Of a stretch of DNA of 64,000 nucleotides, positions 1 through 10,732 are shown piece after piece. Below the pieces are notes generated by a model, which was not told where the DNA came from, did no database searches, and was given only the letters and a program-made list of their open reading frames with translations. The first letter of the stretch is position 1, and each line of letters starts with the position of its first letter. Location: assembly GCF_050624435.1 (NCBI RefSeq), contig NC_134542.1, positions 11,367,497 through 11,431,496 on the forward strand, in the 5' to 3' direction. The stretch comes from Tenrec ecaudatus. Taxonomy: Eukaryota; Chordata; Mammalia; Afrosoricida; Tenrecidae. The translations under genes and the position numbers were made by a program.

Positions 1-1387
1 CCTACATCTATTACAAGTAGTTATTTACTGTTCACGCTGGGCAATTCACCAACAGCTCTTTAAAGCCAGGGAGATTTCAAAAGCAAACAACCAACCACAG
101 GACACGTACAACTTTGCAATCACATGTGATTCAGTCAGTCTTAGAGAATGTGATGGTAACTACGCCCTCATCTTGAGAACCAAGAAAGGAGCCTCGATTC
201 GGAGCTCTCGTGAGCTGACTGACCACAACCAGACCGTGGGAACTGGATGTCAACCATGAGGAAGCTGCTGGTCATCCCAGAGACCCGATGGAAGAGCCAC
301 TCTAAGAGCCCCTTCCCTACCGGAGGGAGCTCCGTCGCCGAGTACACTTGCTTTGGGGCGGCTTTCTCAACCCCATTCCAGTTGGTTGGCACAGCTTCGG
401 GGATTCCTGTGCTGTCAGAAAAGAATTCAGTGCACCCTGGAAATTGTAAGCACTATTTACAAACCAATTAATGGAGTCAACTCATTCTCTAAGTTCCCAG
501 GACTCTCTACTGTGTGCTAAGATCAATGGTTTATATTTATAACGGAAATGACCTTTCCCACATCTCTGCAAGTTAGGCAGGCTTCACTCAATAGAGACAG
601 AGGCGTGGGTACTGTGTAACACAGTGTCCGGTACTCAATTCCCATGTCTCCACATCCGAGAAGGCAGGCAGGTCGCGGAGGTAGCTGTTGACTTGGGCAA
701 TTCCATTCTAGAAAGTGTCACACACCGGGACTGGACTTACACTGCAATAAAGGCACCTTTGAACAGAAATGAGGCCCTGCCTTGGGGTAGGGTTGGGGGC
801 GAGAACCTGTCTGACCTGCTGGCAGAGTCATTCCAAGCTCTGCTCGTGGGGTAGGGGCACCTCGCTGTGCGGCTGTGACTACCTTCGCCTCGCCCTCGGC
901 TCATGGCGACCCGTGTGGAGCTGGCACAAATGCTAAGAGGAGCAGGAAGTAGTGTTCAGGTGGATCTGCAGCGGGCTGTGAAAAGATAGCACTGGGGGAG
1001 GGGGTTCTTCTAACTGGGGAAATGGGAGTCGAATGCACAGGCCCTGGGTTGGAGGAGTGGCATTTAGTTGGAGCAACCACGTTTGAACTCAGGTACAGTC
1101 ATGCTATGAGCAGGCAGCAGCATCACCTCAGGTATAAAGGAATCCAAGGGGCTCAGGGCTCAGCCTCGCACTGGCTGGCCAGGTGATGGTGTTCCCCAGA
1201 CTTGCCAACGAGTGTCTACACTTTCAGATCTGTACTCAGACTAGGAAGCGAATCTAAAACTGCAGTCTTCAGGCCCCAGAAGTTCTCAACTGCCTATCAA
1301 GAGACAGCAAGGAGGCCACCACCTCCCACCCCATCCCACTTTGAGTATCTCTAAGTGTGTGTGTGTGGGGGGGGGATACTCATTCAC
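1..1387. other. Downstream flank, no coding sequence seen
   Basis: Mostly unique-looking sequence of mixed composition with short random open frames on both strands. A TG run followed by a G run lies at about 1354-1375. No exon, RNA gene or clear repeat was recognised. Confidence 0.5.
746..751 (+). promoter_or_regulatory. Candidate plus-strand poly(A) signal AATAAA
   Basis: AATAAA on the plus strand, followed 35-60 nt downstream by a G/T-rich run (TTGGGGTAGGGTTGGGGGCG). It is where the end of a convergent COL4A4 3' UTR could fall, judging from gene order in other mammals. No coding sequence supports this. Confidence 0.2.
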
Positions 1388-1569
1388 AGTCACTGACTGA
1401 GTTGATGGCTGACTCCTAGCGAGTCCACAGGGCAGGTTAGAACAGCCCAGGTTGTTTCTGAGACTGCAGCTCTGTGGGAGCAGAAAGCCCCCCACCTTTC
1501 TTCTGTGATTTCAAACTGCTGACTTAATAGTTAGCAGCCCAAGGCACAACCACTACGCCAACAGGGCTC
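1388..1569 (-). repeat. AfroSINE (tRNA-derived SINE), minus orientation
   Basis: The family hallmarks read in reverse here: a GAGTTGATGGCTGACTCC tail near 1400, the GGGAGCAGAAAG segment near 1475, TTTCAAACTGCTGACTTAATAG near 1510, and the tRNA-like head (ACGCCAACAGGGCTC) at 1556-1570. Confidence 0.8.
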
Positions 1570-3060
1570 AGGTGGAGAGATCCATGACTTAAAAACTGTG
1601 TACAGATTTACATCTGCTGATATTGTGAATGTCCACAAGGGATACACAGTATTCACTATTAAATCCGTTTCCCAGAGAATGTATTTATTATTATACAAGT
1701 CAGTTTTCCTGATTGCAAAATACATGCATACAAAATCATACACATTTTGAAAATACAGCAGCATACTTGTAGCACTGTAAAAACAAAACAAAACACAAAT
1801 AGTTAAACCTATGTACTCTGCCCCCAAAGATCACCTCTGCTAACATCTGGATATATATCCTTCTGGATGTCTGCTTTTTGCATACACAAGGTATTTCACG
1901 TATATTACTTTTGTAGCCAGAAAACGAGACATAATTGCTAGCTAGAAGCAAAATACCAGTATCTTTTTCTGTTTCCAATTCCCTTTCTAAATAAGGCAGC
2001 CCAGGGACAAGGAGACGTTTGCCTTTGGCCTTTGGTTCATGAAACACAAACACTGAATCTCAGAGACTCCTGTGGAGCCAGGCTAGGCAGGTGCCAGGGA
2101 CGCATCTGGATGCTTGGGCGGGCAGGTGAGTGGGCATAATGACCCAGCAAGAGGCACTTTTGTAAGGGGGAGAGAGGAAAAAAAATGCTTGTGGCTAGAA
2201 TGATTCCTCAGTGGCCAACCCAAGGGCTGAGGAGTGACGACTCGGGCACACTGGCCGGGGCACCAGCTGCTGCCTGTCCAGTTAAAGTGACCAGTTGTGT
2301 CTCCCAGACCAGAGTCACTGGAACCACTGCCTGTGATGGGATTCCTCCTCATCCTAGGTCTTCAGCTTTAGACAGAAGCAGAACTATACAGCAGAGGCTG
2401 TGCTCCATCTGTCCCACCCGGAGGCTAGGCCAATGTGAGAGCCTGGGCGAGGGCACTGCAGGGGCAGTGAATTATCTTAATTATCTAATTGGGCTCTACC
2501 CGCTGCCTCCAACTCTCACTAAACAACGTTGACCTGCACGGGTCTGGTAGGAAGGTGTGGGGAGATACTGATAGGGTTCAACTATGAGTACTGGCGAATA
2601 GGATTCCCTGGGGTGAAGTTCTACTGTGTATAAAATGAGCCTTCTAAGCAGCAGGAGGAGGGATCTCATTACCAGCAAGAGCTAGGAGTGGAGCGAGTCC
2701 TCTGGATCTGAGATCCCTGCACAGTGCACCTCCCGGATCCCAACGGCAGCTACAACATCAGAAGAGCAGCAGCACACTGGGAGCCAGAGAGTGGAACAGA
2801 GCACTGGATTTTCCCGCCCCACGGAGTGCGCTGAGTGCTCTTGTGCAGGAGGCTGGTTTGCAGTGGGGTGCCTCTGGGAACTAACTGGGTGAGTTTGGCT
2901 TGCTGACCCATTGAAGGGGAACCGAGTGTCTTTGGGCCGAGGCTTACTGGAGTGGGTGCCTCCAGGCGCTTAACTCAGGGAGCTGGTCTGCTGACCCAGA
3001 GCTTGAGCTGAAAGTCTTTGGGTTGAGGCTCACAGCAGAGGCATGATGGCCCTTTGGGCC
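1570..3060. other. Flank with LTR-like fragment and degenerate duplication
   Basis: AT-rich to about 2050, then mixed. An AT-rich homeodomain-type motif cluster lies at 2469-2491. About 2660-2840 resembles the interior of an ERVL/MaLR-type LTR (GGAGCGAGTCCTCTGGATC followed by GAGATCCCTGCACAG). Two diverged copies of an 85-95-bp segment follow at about 2860-3035. No gene seen. Confidence 0.4.
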
Positions 3061-3066
3061 TTTATT
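3061..3066 (-). promoter_or_regulatory. Candidate poly(A) signal AATAAA for RHBDD1
   Basis: Canonical hexamer on the minus strand, 765 nt past the stop. Sequence just beyond it is not strongly GU-rich (GGGCCATCATGCCTCTGCTG), so use is uncertain. Confidence 0.35.
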
Positions 3067-3248
3067 AACAGACCTGAAACTCTGTAACATGTCCTAGTCA
3101 ACAACTACCCTGAGCATCTCTCACCGGCCTTACAACTTGTTAACTTTAGACCCTTTAATCACGAATTTTCTTTGTGAAATCTGAGTGGCCACTCTAATGA
3201 ACTTTAGAGCCTAGAGGTCAAGAAGAGAGGTCAGATCAGACCAAAACT

Positions 3249-3444
3249 CATGGCCATGGAGTTGATGCCGACTCACAGCGACCTTAAAGGCCAGGACAGA
3301 ACTGCCCCTGTGAGTTTCTGAGGTGGGAACTCTACAGGAGTAAAAAGAGAGCCCCATCTTTCTCTCAAGGAACAGATGGTGGGTTCAAACTGCTGGCTTT
3401 GGGGTTAGCAGCCCAGTGAGCTACACACTATGCCACCAGGCTGG
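3249..3444 (-). repeat. AfroSINE in the proposed RHBDD1 3' UTR
   Basis: Near full length: tail ATGGAGTTGATGCCGACTCA, body AGAACTGCCCCTGTGAGTTT, head ending CTATGCCACCAGGCTGG. It has the same orientation as RHBDD1, so it would be transcribed in its sense direction. Confidence 0.85.
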
Positions 3445-3830
3445 AGCACACTTGGACTCTATAGGAGCCCCATGTCACTCCCAGAAAGTCTCTGTGGGCA
3501 GGTGCCAGGGGGCCCAGGGGAGGCCAAGTCAAACATGGTGCCCGTCGGGCCCAGCAAGGAGCGAACACACAACTGCAGAGCCGGCCTGTGGCCCTTCAGG
3601 GGCAGGAAGAGGGGGGCAGGGGGTGTGAGAAGCCTGCTCTCCTATAGGGTCCCAGAAAGAGAAGGCAGCCGCTTCCAGATCCTGGCTTGCAGGGGGCCGG
3701 GGAGCCACAGTCCGGGGCAGGTGGGAACATCTGGGAGATGACGGCTCCAATGGCCTAGGGGCCTGGGGGGGCACAGGGGTGGACACTCACTCCCTGCTGA
3801 CCCGTGGTCTCTCGAGATGTAGGTGCCACT

Positions 3831-3922
3831 TCAATGGCTGTCAAATCTCTGAAGGCGGTGTACCCGCATTTCTTCTGGCGAGAGGCGGAACCCGTAGGGT
3901 GGCGGGGTACTCCTGGCATTCC
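3831..3922 (-). CDS. RHBDD1: RHBDD1 last coding exon with p97/VCP-binding motif and stop
   Basis: This 92-bp coding part starts after a CACAG acceptor (3927-3923) and ends with TGA at 3833-3831. The translation NARSTPPPYGFRLSPEEM continues to HRLQRFDSH and the stop; it has 29 residues, the same as human after the split Gly. PPPYGF-LSPEEMR and RL-RFDS are identical to human. The C-terminus is the VCP-binding motif (human residues about 301-315), an Arg-rich helix that docks on the p97 N domain. Here the human MRRQRLHRF is MRVHRLQRF, so one of the four arginines is replaced by Val. The exon lies about 36 kb from the preceding one in a GC- and CpG-rich patch. The frame closes exactly at the family's usual C-terminus, which argues against a pseudogene. 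Confidence 0.92.
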
Positions 3923-4744
3923 CTGTGGCGACAGAGCAAGGGGAAAATCAGAAGCTGCCTTCCACTGGCTTGATGTCTACACGTCACTGACACCCGGGGC
4001 TCCCCGGGGAAGGCGGCGAATTGGGGGGCGGCTCTGGTGTCGCCCCCATTTTAACATGAAACAGGAAGGGGACAAACACATTTCAGCTTCAGCCGCCAAG
4101 ATGCCAGTGCAGCACTTGAAGCGTCGGTGGGACCCACGGTCCTAAGTGAACTCAAGAGTGTCCGAGGCTCCGTGGCATGTCGCCGCTGCTGCCTTCGGTT
4201 TCCCTTCCTGCTGGGCTCTGCTCTGCAGATCTCAGGGCCTTCGCTGGGAGGTGACTCGTCATCCATTCATGATTTCCCCACCCTGCCTCCTGGTGGGCTC
4301 CCACCCCCCCACCCCCGCTTACCTCCTGCACCAACCAACCAATTGGAAATCTGCCTGTCGGACGTGGACAGGGCTACACAGGTCACGGGGCGGGGCCGGA
4401 GGACACATGTACAGGTTATCGGGAGCCTTGGGCAGCAATGTGAAGGTGCCAACCGCTATCTGAGCGGTGGACATACACGCAGACGTGATACTTACCAAAG
4501 GCAGGCGACATAAACGCATATGCCAAAGTTGCCAAAGGGGTTGGGGCTGCAAGCACACCCACAACTTCGCTGCTGCTGCGAGGTACCCCGGGGTCAGTTC
4601 TGACCCACAGCGACCCCTATGCCTGAGCCCAGGGACGCAGTCCCTGGGTCCCTCCTTCTCGTTGACGGCCTTCTTGTTTCCGCTGCCCCCCCCACCCGCT
4701 GTACCAAGCATGGCGTCCTTCTCCAGGACTGGACTTATGTTCTA
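3923..4744. other. GC- and CpG-rich intron end next to the last exon
   Basis: Unique-looking sequence with elevated CpG between about 3880 and 4420, including GGGGCGGGGCCGG at 4387-4399 (Sp1-type). It ends in a worn RTE/AfroSINE tail at about 4588-4700 (TCAGTTCTGACCCACAGCGA). Several overlapping short frames reflect GC content only. Confidence 0.4.
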
Positions 4745-5640
4745 GTGAGGGCCCTCTGCGCTGGCTCCCGCTCATTGCGACCCCATGCACAGCAGAACAA
4801 GGCACTGCCTGGCCCTGCGCTGTCCTCACAAGTGTTCCTGTCCATCTTCCTCTTTACCGCTACCCCTCCACTTTACCAGGCATGCTGTCCTGCTCCAGGG
4901 ACTGGTCTCCCCCGAAAATATGTCCAAAGTCTGTGAGACAAAGTCTCCCCATCCTTGCCTCTGAGGAGCCCTCTGGCTTTACTTGCTTTAATGCGGATCG
5001 GTTTGTCCTTTTGCCAGTCCATGGTGCTTTTAATACTCGTCCCAGCACCCCAATTCAAATGTGTCTGTTCTGCGTCAGTCTTCCAAATCCACTGTCCGAC
5101 TTTCACTTGCACCGGATGCAGTGGCGGCCACCATGGCTTGGGTCAGGCGCACCTCAGTCCTCACGGTAACACCCTTGATCTCCAACACGCTAAAGAGGTC
5201 TGAGCGCCAGATCTACCTAGTGCAACACATCCTTTGATCCCGACTGCTGCTGCCATGAGCATTGATTGTGCATCCAATTAAGATAAAATACTTGACAACT
5301 TCCCTCGTTTCTCCACTGATCATGATGTTATCTATTGGTCCATTTGTGAGGGTTGTGGTCTGCCTTTCATTGAGTTGTAATCCACACTGAAGGTGACCAT
5401 CCTTGCTCTTCATCAGCAAGTGCTTCAAGTCCTCCTCACTTTCAGCAGGCGAGGTTATGTCATCTGCACATCACAGGTTATTAATAAGCCTTCCCCTAAA
5501 CCTGATGCCCCACCATTTTTCCTATAAACTGGCTTCTCTGGTGATTTCCTCGGCATAGAGATTGAACAAGTATGGCGAGAGAATAGGACCCTGATGCACA
5601 TCTTTCCCAATTTTAAACCACGGCCTATTCCCTTACGCGG
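4745..5640 (-). repeat. RTE/Bov-B-type LINE, 3' half
   Basis: Reverse-transcriptase end and 3' tail of an afrotherian RTE element. Reading the minus strand, a degenerate frame keeps LLMKSKDGHLQCGLQLNE and NIMISGETREVVKYFI, which match the RTE/Bov-B segment after the reverse-transcriptase active site. It ends in the tail shared by all copies here (GCGACCCCATGCACAGCAGA in plus orientation). Many stops and shifts; inactive. Confidence 0.85.
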
Positions 5641-5649
5641 TTACAGAAA

Positions 5650-5985
5650 TACGTAACTCCAGTCTGATTCTAGCCAGGCTTCTCCTAATACATGGAAGCC
5701 GATGAACAGGAAGCAGGATGATGAAGCAGACAGCAGGGGCACAGGCTGGAGGATGCAGAGGTCCAAAGTCAGCCGAATGAATCCACCATTGGTAGCCCAC
5801 TGACAGTACCTGGATTGGCACGTGATGAGGGACTAAACACAAGATCCAGCTCTGGCAGGAGGTAAAGGGCCAAAGAGAGTTTGACTCTTTTCAATCTCTC
5901 TCTTATACAAAAGGCCACGTACCCAAGGAGCTGCCATGAGGCTGTTACCCAGGAGTGTATAATTGGCATGATCCTTAACCCTCAG
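5650..5985 (-). repeat. LTR-like repeat, family B, copy 1
   Basis: Shares with the copies near 11.1, 12.4, 53.4 and 58.8 kb the order: Cys/Pro-poor AG-rich start, a CTTATACAAAAGGCCACGTA block here at about 5905, and the AAGGAGCTGCCA block at about 5927. Divergent; identified only by comparison with the other copies. Confidence 0.45.
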
Positions 5986-6210
5986 ACGGCCCAATACACA
6001 ATTCGAATATTAGTTGTTAGGCAATGACAAATGAAGACAGGTAGCTCTCTTTGTGCTCTTTGCCTCTCCAGTAGGACGGAGAACCCCAGGCTTACATGAA
6101 TCCCGTTCTCCTTTCCTCTTGGGATTACGCCTTTCCAAGTGCTTGCGGTCCACTGCCACAAGTAACCCCAGGGTAAACAGTGCAGACCTAGCCCCAAATG
6201 CTCTCCTGCT

Positions 6211-6402
6211 CAGTGGTTCTTAACCTACAGGTTGCAACTCCCTTGGAGATCGAACGACCCTTTCACGGGGGTCGCACGATTCAAAACAGTGGCAAAATTA
6301 CAGTTATGAAGTAGCAATGAAAATCATTTCATGGTTGGGTGTCACCACAACATGAGGAACTGTATTAAAGGGCCGCAGTATTAGGAAGGCGGAGAACCAC
6401 TG
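6211..6402 (-). mobile_element. SPIN-like non-autonomous hAT element, copy 1
   Basis: 192 bp with terminal inverted repeats CAGTGGTTCTTAACC and the complement of GGAGAACCACTG. Contains the SPIN core ACGACCCTTTCACGGGGGTC and TTACAGTTATGAAGTAGCAA. Internally deleted with no transposase. The flanking 8-mers (CTCCTGCT/CTCCAGTG) match at only 5 of 8 positions, the worst target duplication of the five copies. Confidence 0.85.
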
Positions 6403-7114
6403 CTCCAGTGGAAGGCATTCAGGAAGAGCAAACTGTGTCAGTTTGTCAATCTTCAAGAAGGACGGTGTTCAACACATATGACAGGCGTATCAAAGATGCT
6501 CACCATCAAGGTTTCACGAACCCCGCAAGAATGAGTTTCACTGGATGCCGCTGCCCCCCATATACTGTCTTTGTCAAGGAAGAAATGTCCTTCTGTTCGA
6601 AACGAGGAATGCCGTGCGGTCGCAAGCTCATCCAGCAGATCAGATCACAAGGAGGCTGTTGCTTAAAACTGCCTGGCACGCTCGTGTCCCAACCCTGCCC
6701 ACCGTGGAGCGGTGTCCTCTACCACAAAGGCTCTCCTTCTTTGCACTTCTGAGTGCCAGCCAGCGTTTGACACCCCGCTCCAGATGAGCTGGGAGCTGTC
6801 CGAACTGGCCGTGGGCAGAGGCAGAAGCAAGCCCGACGTGGCATGCTGACTGCGGGCCAGGCCACGTGCCCGTGGCCGCTCAGAGAGTGCTCAGCCTCCC
6901 AGCAGGAGACAGTGTCCTCTGGTGTTTTCCTCGGCTCTCCCGCAGAAGAGGAAGGCTGAGCACGGATGCTTTCCATGCCAGGGAGTAGAGTCAGAAGAGG
7001 GAGCTGGCGAAGTCTCCTGAGGCCCAGCCCCTGAAAGAAGCAGCCAGCAGACATGCTCACGGGAATTTGATGAGAACCAGCGCTGAGCCGAGTGCTGCAG
7101 GAGGAACAAGCAAG
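6403..7114. other. Intronic sequence, nothing recognised
   Basis: Mixed composition with no repeat, exon or motif cluster that I can name. Confidence 0.4.
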
Positions 7115-7195
7115 GCTCTGGTGACAGACCCCAGTTTTACAGCAGAGGGAGCCGAGGCTCAGAGAGGGTTAGGGATCAAGGGCACAGGGAATGCT
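7115..7195 (+). repeat. MIR SINE fragment
   Basis: CAGTTTTACAGCAGAGGGAG and GAGGCTCAGAGAGGGTTAGG at 7132-7171 match the MIR core region that normally reads TTTTACAGATGAGGAAACTG then GAGGCTCAGAGAGG. Pan-mammalian relic. Confidence 0.7.
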
Positions 7196-7581
7196 GGAGG
7201 GCAGGTCTTTCCCACCACATCTTTCCACACTGTGCCCAAACACTAGCTCTATTACACAATCACCCACCTCCCACCCATGCGCCGAACACCCGCTTTCCTC
7301 TCGGATAGGTGGGGGCTCTGAGATCCAGAGTGAGGAAAACAAGAAGGTCCCCACCAGGCCCTCTGCTTCTATGGCAGCGCTATTGCAGATGGCATTCCAG
7401 CGTGGGTGCCGTCTCCACCAGAAGGGGGACAGCATTCCAGGACCACCTAGTGGCTGGGGACAGTGGACACCAGACAGGCGGCAGCAGAGGCCTGATTTCT
7501 CCTTAGGCTTGATTTTATGGTAATTAAAAATCCCATGATATCAATCGATGCATCACACTGACTGATTTCCTCCTAACTTTG

Positions 7582-7605
7582 CCCCCCCCCCCCAAAAAAA
7601 AACCC
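7582..7605. repeat. C-run/A-run low complexity
   Basis: A run of C followed directly by a run of A; length likely variable and error-prone. Confidence 0.8.
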
Positions 7606-7663
7606 TAAACCCACTGCCACGATATCTTTCCCTTCAGTTAAGGAGCAAAAGAAGCAACTCCTT

Positions 7664-7664
7664 T

Positions 7665-7697
<33 letters not shown>
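7664..7697. repeat. (CA)n microsatellite
   Basis: About 16 uninterrupted CA dinucleotides. Confidence 0.95.
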
Positions 7698-7700
<3 letters not shown>

Positions 7701-7799
7701 ACAGGAAATAACATTTCTGCTGTCAACTGAGAACTGAGGAAGGGCAGCTGGGAGCCAGGTTGACCCGGTGGGAAAGGTTACTTTTTCTGAGACCCATGC

Positions 7800-8125
7800 C
7801 ACCGCTTGTCTGCTAGTCTGTGGCACTTCAGTGGCTGTGTGGGGCTGTGATGCTGGAAGCGATGTCACAGGCCGTGGCACTTCAAATGCCAGCAGGGTCA
7901 CCCGGAGAGAGCAGGTTTCAGCGGAGCTTGCAGACTAAGAGCAGGCAGGGAAGGACTCGTCCGTGCACTTCAGAGGAAGGAGCGTTGGAAACCTATGCAC
8001 AGCTCCGAAACACAGGCAGACCAAAGGTCTCATGGACGGAAGAACCACTGTGAGGACGGCACGTCACCAAGCCATGCTTTGCTACAGGTTGGAACCCACT
8101 TGATGGCACCGGGCAATAACAAAAC
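7800..8125 (+). repeat. RTE LINE fragment: 5' UTR region joined to 3' tail
   Basis: 7840-7945 (GTGATGCTGGAAGCGATGTC; GCAGACTAAGAGCAGGCAG) is homologous to 41850-41950, the 5' UTR of the long RTE copy. 8050-8125 (GTTGGAACCCACTTGATGGC then ACAATAAC-like end) is the RTE 3' tail. Everything between is missing, so this is an internally deleted copy or a derived non-autonomous element. Confidence 0.6.
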
Positions 8126-8526
8126 ATGCCTGTAAAGCTCCCCAAGCCACATGCCTGAAAGAATGGTCCCTAGGTCTTCTCATTTACCAACGAAGGCCAG
8201 GTCCCAGGTCTTCACGAGCTAATTGGAAAGGGGGTGCACAAGTGTCTGGGTGAGGGCAGTGAGAACACTTTGCAAAGGGACAGCTACTCACGAACCTCCC
8301 TAACTCTACCCATCCATCCTCATTCTCCTTCTTCACCTGCAGTTGTCACTTCCATACAAAGGGATGCTTCATCTTGAGAAGGGGACCCTTCACATGTGAC
8401 TTAGAGAGAAAAGACGTCACACCTCGTGCTGCCCAACCAACCTCGTCAGCAACAGCGGGGCTTGAAGTTCTAAAACAGGGCTCCACACACCTGATGTACC
8501 TCCTCCCCACTCCAGTTGCCTAATTT

Positions 8527-8630
8527 CATGGTTACTCCCTGGGCTACTAACCGTAAGGTCTACGGTTCGAAACCACCAGCAGCTCTTCCGGAGAAATCCC
8601 GATCTTAAGTACAACTTCAAAGTGGCACTC
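8527..8630 (+). repeat. AfroSINE, 5' half
   Basis: Head and B-box region only: CATGGTTACTCCCTGGGCTA, then ACGGTTCGAAACCACCAGCA at 8562-8581, and a shortened body. The tRNA-like B box (GGTTCGAAACC) is unusually intact. Confidence 0.75.
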
Positions 8631-8732
8631 TAGAGTCCATTTCAGAGTCTAGGTTGTAACTGAATAGTTGACCCCGGACCACATTGTAAACGGTCAATAC
8701 ACAGACCCTTGGAAACCAAAGAAACAAACTCT

Positions 8733-8924
8733 CTGCCCTAAACTGATGCCCACTCATAGCGAACCTGGAAGGCATGGCAGAACTGCCCCTGTGGGATTCT
8801 GAGACGGTAACTCTCAACAGGAGTAGAGAGCCCCGTCGTTCTCCTGCAGAGTGGCTGGTGGTTTTGAACTGCGGACCTTAAGTGCATCAGAGCCCAACGC
8901 ATACCCACCATGCCACCAGAGCTT
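8733..8924 (-). repeat. AfroSINE, full length
   Basis: Tail AACTGATGCCCACTCATAGC, body GGCAGAACTGCCCCTGTGGG, head ending CATGCCACCAGAGCTT. About 80-85% like the other good copies by eye. Confidence 0.85.
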
Positions 8925-8934
8925 TGTGGGGGCT

Positions 8935-10560
8935 GCTCAGACAGTCGCTTAGAGACTGTTCCTTTGCGCCCACACCACCTGTGCCAGGCAATTGTGAAAG
9001 CCGAGGGCAGTCGTGAGAAGGATACCTTTGTGACGGAGGTGCAGGGTGATTGATGTAATCAGTATCAACAAATTGTACCGGTGGGGGTGGAGCACACGCT
9101 GAATTCGCATGTGTCGTAGACGGTGTTTTCAGCATGACGCACCCACAGCAATAACGTGCATACGATGTAGTGCGCACAACACGCACCAAGAACTAATGCA
9201 CCAGGGAGTCGAGCACTTAGCCAGTGTGTCATGTGCTCACCATGCATGTAAAAGATGGCTTCTGTTTTATAGCAATACAAATGATACCTTAAGATACAGC
9301 CTGTGATTTTGGAGGATTGGCAAGAAGTCCAGGTCACTGTGTTTTTAATGATTATGAGCCTACAGGAAAAGCCACAGGACCCCACCAATTCTTCTTTGAA
9401 AGGAAGCCGTCCACTGGGGTGGGGGCTGAGGGGTGGGGGTATGGGGTGTCCACGCCAGCACTTACATCTGCCGGCAGGTGGAGCCAGAGGGCTACAATGG
9501 AGAACAGGCTGCAGGAAACTAGGACAGATTCTAGTCAACAAAGCATTCCCCATCGTAAGCAGAATTAGGGTTATTTTCAAACAGATGGGCTCTTACAGAA
9601 GCCTCTGCACTGCATATTATGGCCTTGCTTATTGTCTACATGGTCTGAAACCTGGGGGTTATTTGCCAGCATCTAGCAGTTTCTATGTCATCTCAGATTT
9701 CTTCCAGAGTATGGGAGACTGATGGGGACATTGGAGTGAGTAGAGGCGAGGGCAGGGCTCTTTGACCAGTTCTGAGCTCAGAATCCCACCTGGCTACTAT
9801 GTGCCCTGCTGTGGGTGTTTTCTTGGAATGGTCTGCAGCCTCTGGTATTTAAATACCAAATCAGAAGAGATCAATAGACGCAATCTGTGGTAATAAGATG
9901 GTCGATACAGACAACGATGTGTTTTACACCTAATCAAAGGGGCCCGGTTTTACTGGTTCCCTTGTTCCCTGGAACCTGCTCTGCACTAGCCCCCTGGCCC
10001 TCCTTCTCCCTTCATGCCCCACCCCAGTGAAATGTCAGAGGTCAGCTGAAGGAGAACCATCAGTAAGGGCAGGCAAAAACTGGGTTAAACTTAGGGTTCC
10101 CCTGGCCTGATGCTGGGCTCATCAGCAGGAGTGGGACTTGGGGCCTGGGTTATCTGAAATTTCCAGTCCTGGAACTCTGCAAAGGCTTCCAGCACCGATG
10201 GCCCCTCCTGCGGGAACAGCAGCTTGGCCGCTGCCACCCAGCTGACCCAGGATGGACAGGCCAGGACGCAAAGCCTCTGAGTGGGAGGCCTGGCGAGGGC
10301 ATGGAGGCTGAGCAGGTGCTGGACACAGTGGCTCTGGCAGGCCCCCGGACACCCGAGGGACAGACAGATGTGCTTCCTGGCTGGCGGGAGCTTGGGCAGC
10401 ATGGTGTGTTTTCGGGAGCATATCTGGCAGCCGTCAGCCCCCTCTCTGTGGTGTGAACCGGCGCTCACAAAGACCATCCTCTGTCCTGGGCAGTGGTCGG
10501 TCCTCCACTTGGGAACAGTGCCGCCGGCAGCCCGGGTCCCAGCAGCACCACCCAGGCCTC
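8935..10560. other. Intronic sequence without recognised repeats
   Basis: Includes long chance open frames (minus strand 9065-9580 and 10091-10636) that show no domain, no splice context and no family resemblance; the second begins inside an AfroSINE. 10080-10560 is GC-rich. Confidence 0.4.
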
Positions 10561-10567
10561 CTGTGGT

Positions 10568-10732
10568 CTTCTGACTCATAGCAACCTGACAGGACTGAGA
10601 ACTGCCCGGGAGGGTCTCTCGGGCTGCCGACCTCATCGATCTTCTGCGGGGTGGGCTGTTGGCTCTGAATCACACCCCAGCCCTGCTCATCTGCAGCCGA
10701 GAGCTTAAACCACTGTGCTACCTGGGCTTCTC
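10568..10732 (-). repeat. AfroSINE, diverged
   Basis: Tail CTGACTCATAGCAACCTGAC and head CCACTGTGCTACCTGGGCTT flank a poorly conserved middle. Confidence 0.7.

Larger units (their letters stand above)
3061..3830 (-). other. RHBDD1: RHBDD1 3' UTR (proposed)
   Basis: From the stop codon towards lower coordinates the sequence is GC-rich and non-coding, then enters an antisense-inserted AfroSINE (3249-3444), then reaches AATAAA on the minus strand at 3066-3061. If that signal is used the UTR is about 770-790 nt. The extent is inference; other, more distal poly(A) sites are possible. Confidence 0.4.

Noticed and set aside
8527..8630. tRNA-like A and B boxes (GGTTCGAAACC) suggesting a tRNA gene
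   Set aside because: They are the tRNA-derived heads of AfroSINEs; no complete cloverleaf could be folded.
9065..9580. 171-codon minus-strand frame
   Set aside because: No recognisable domain or splice context, and composition like intron; probably chance.
10091..10636. 181-codon minus-strand frame
   Set aside because: Starts inside an AfroSINE and continues in GC-rich sequence; no family features.
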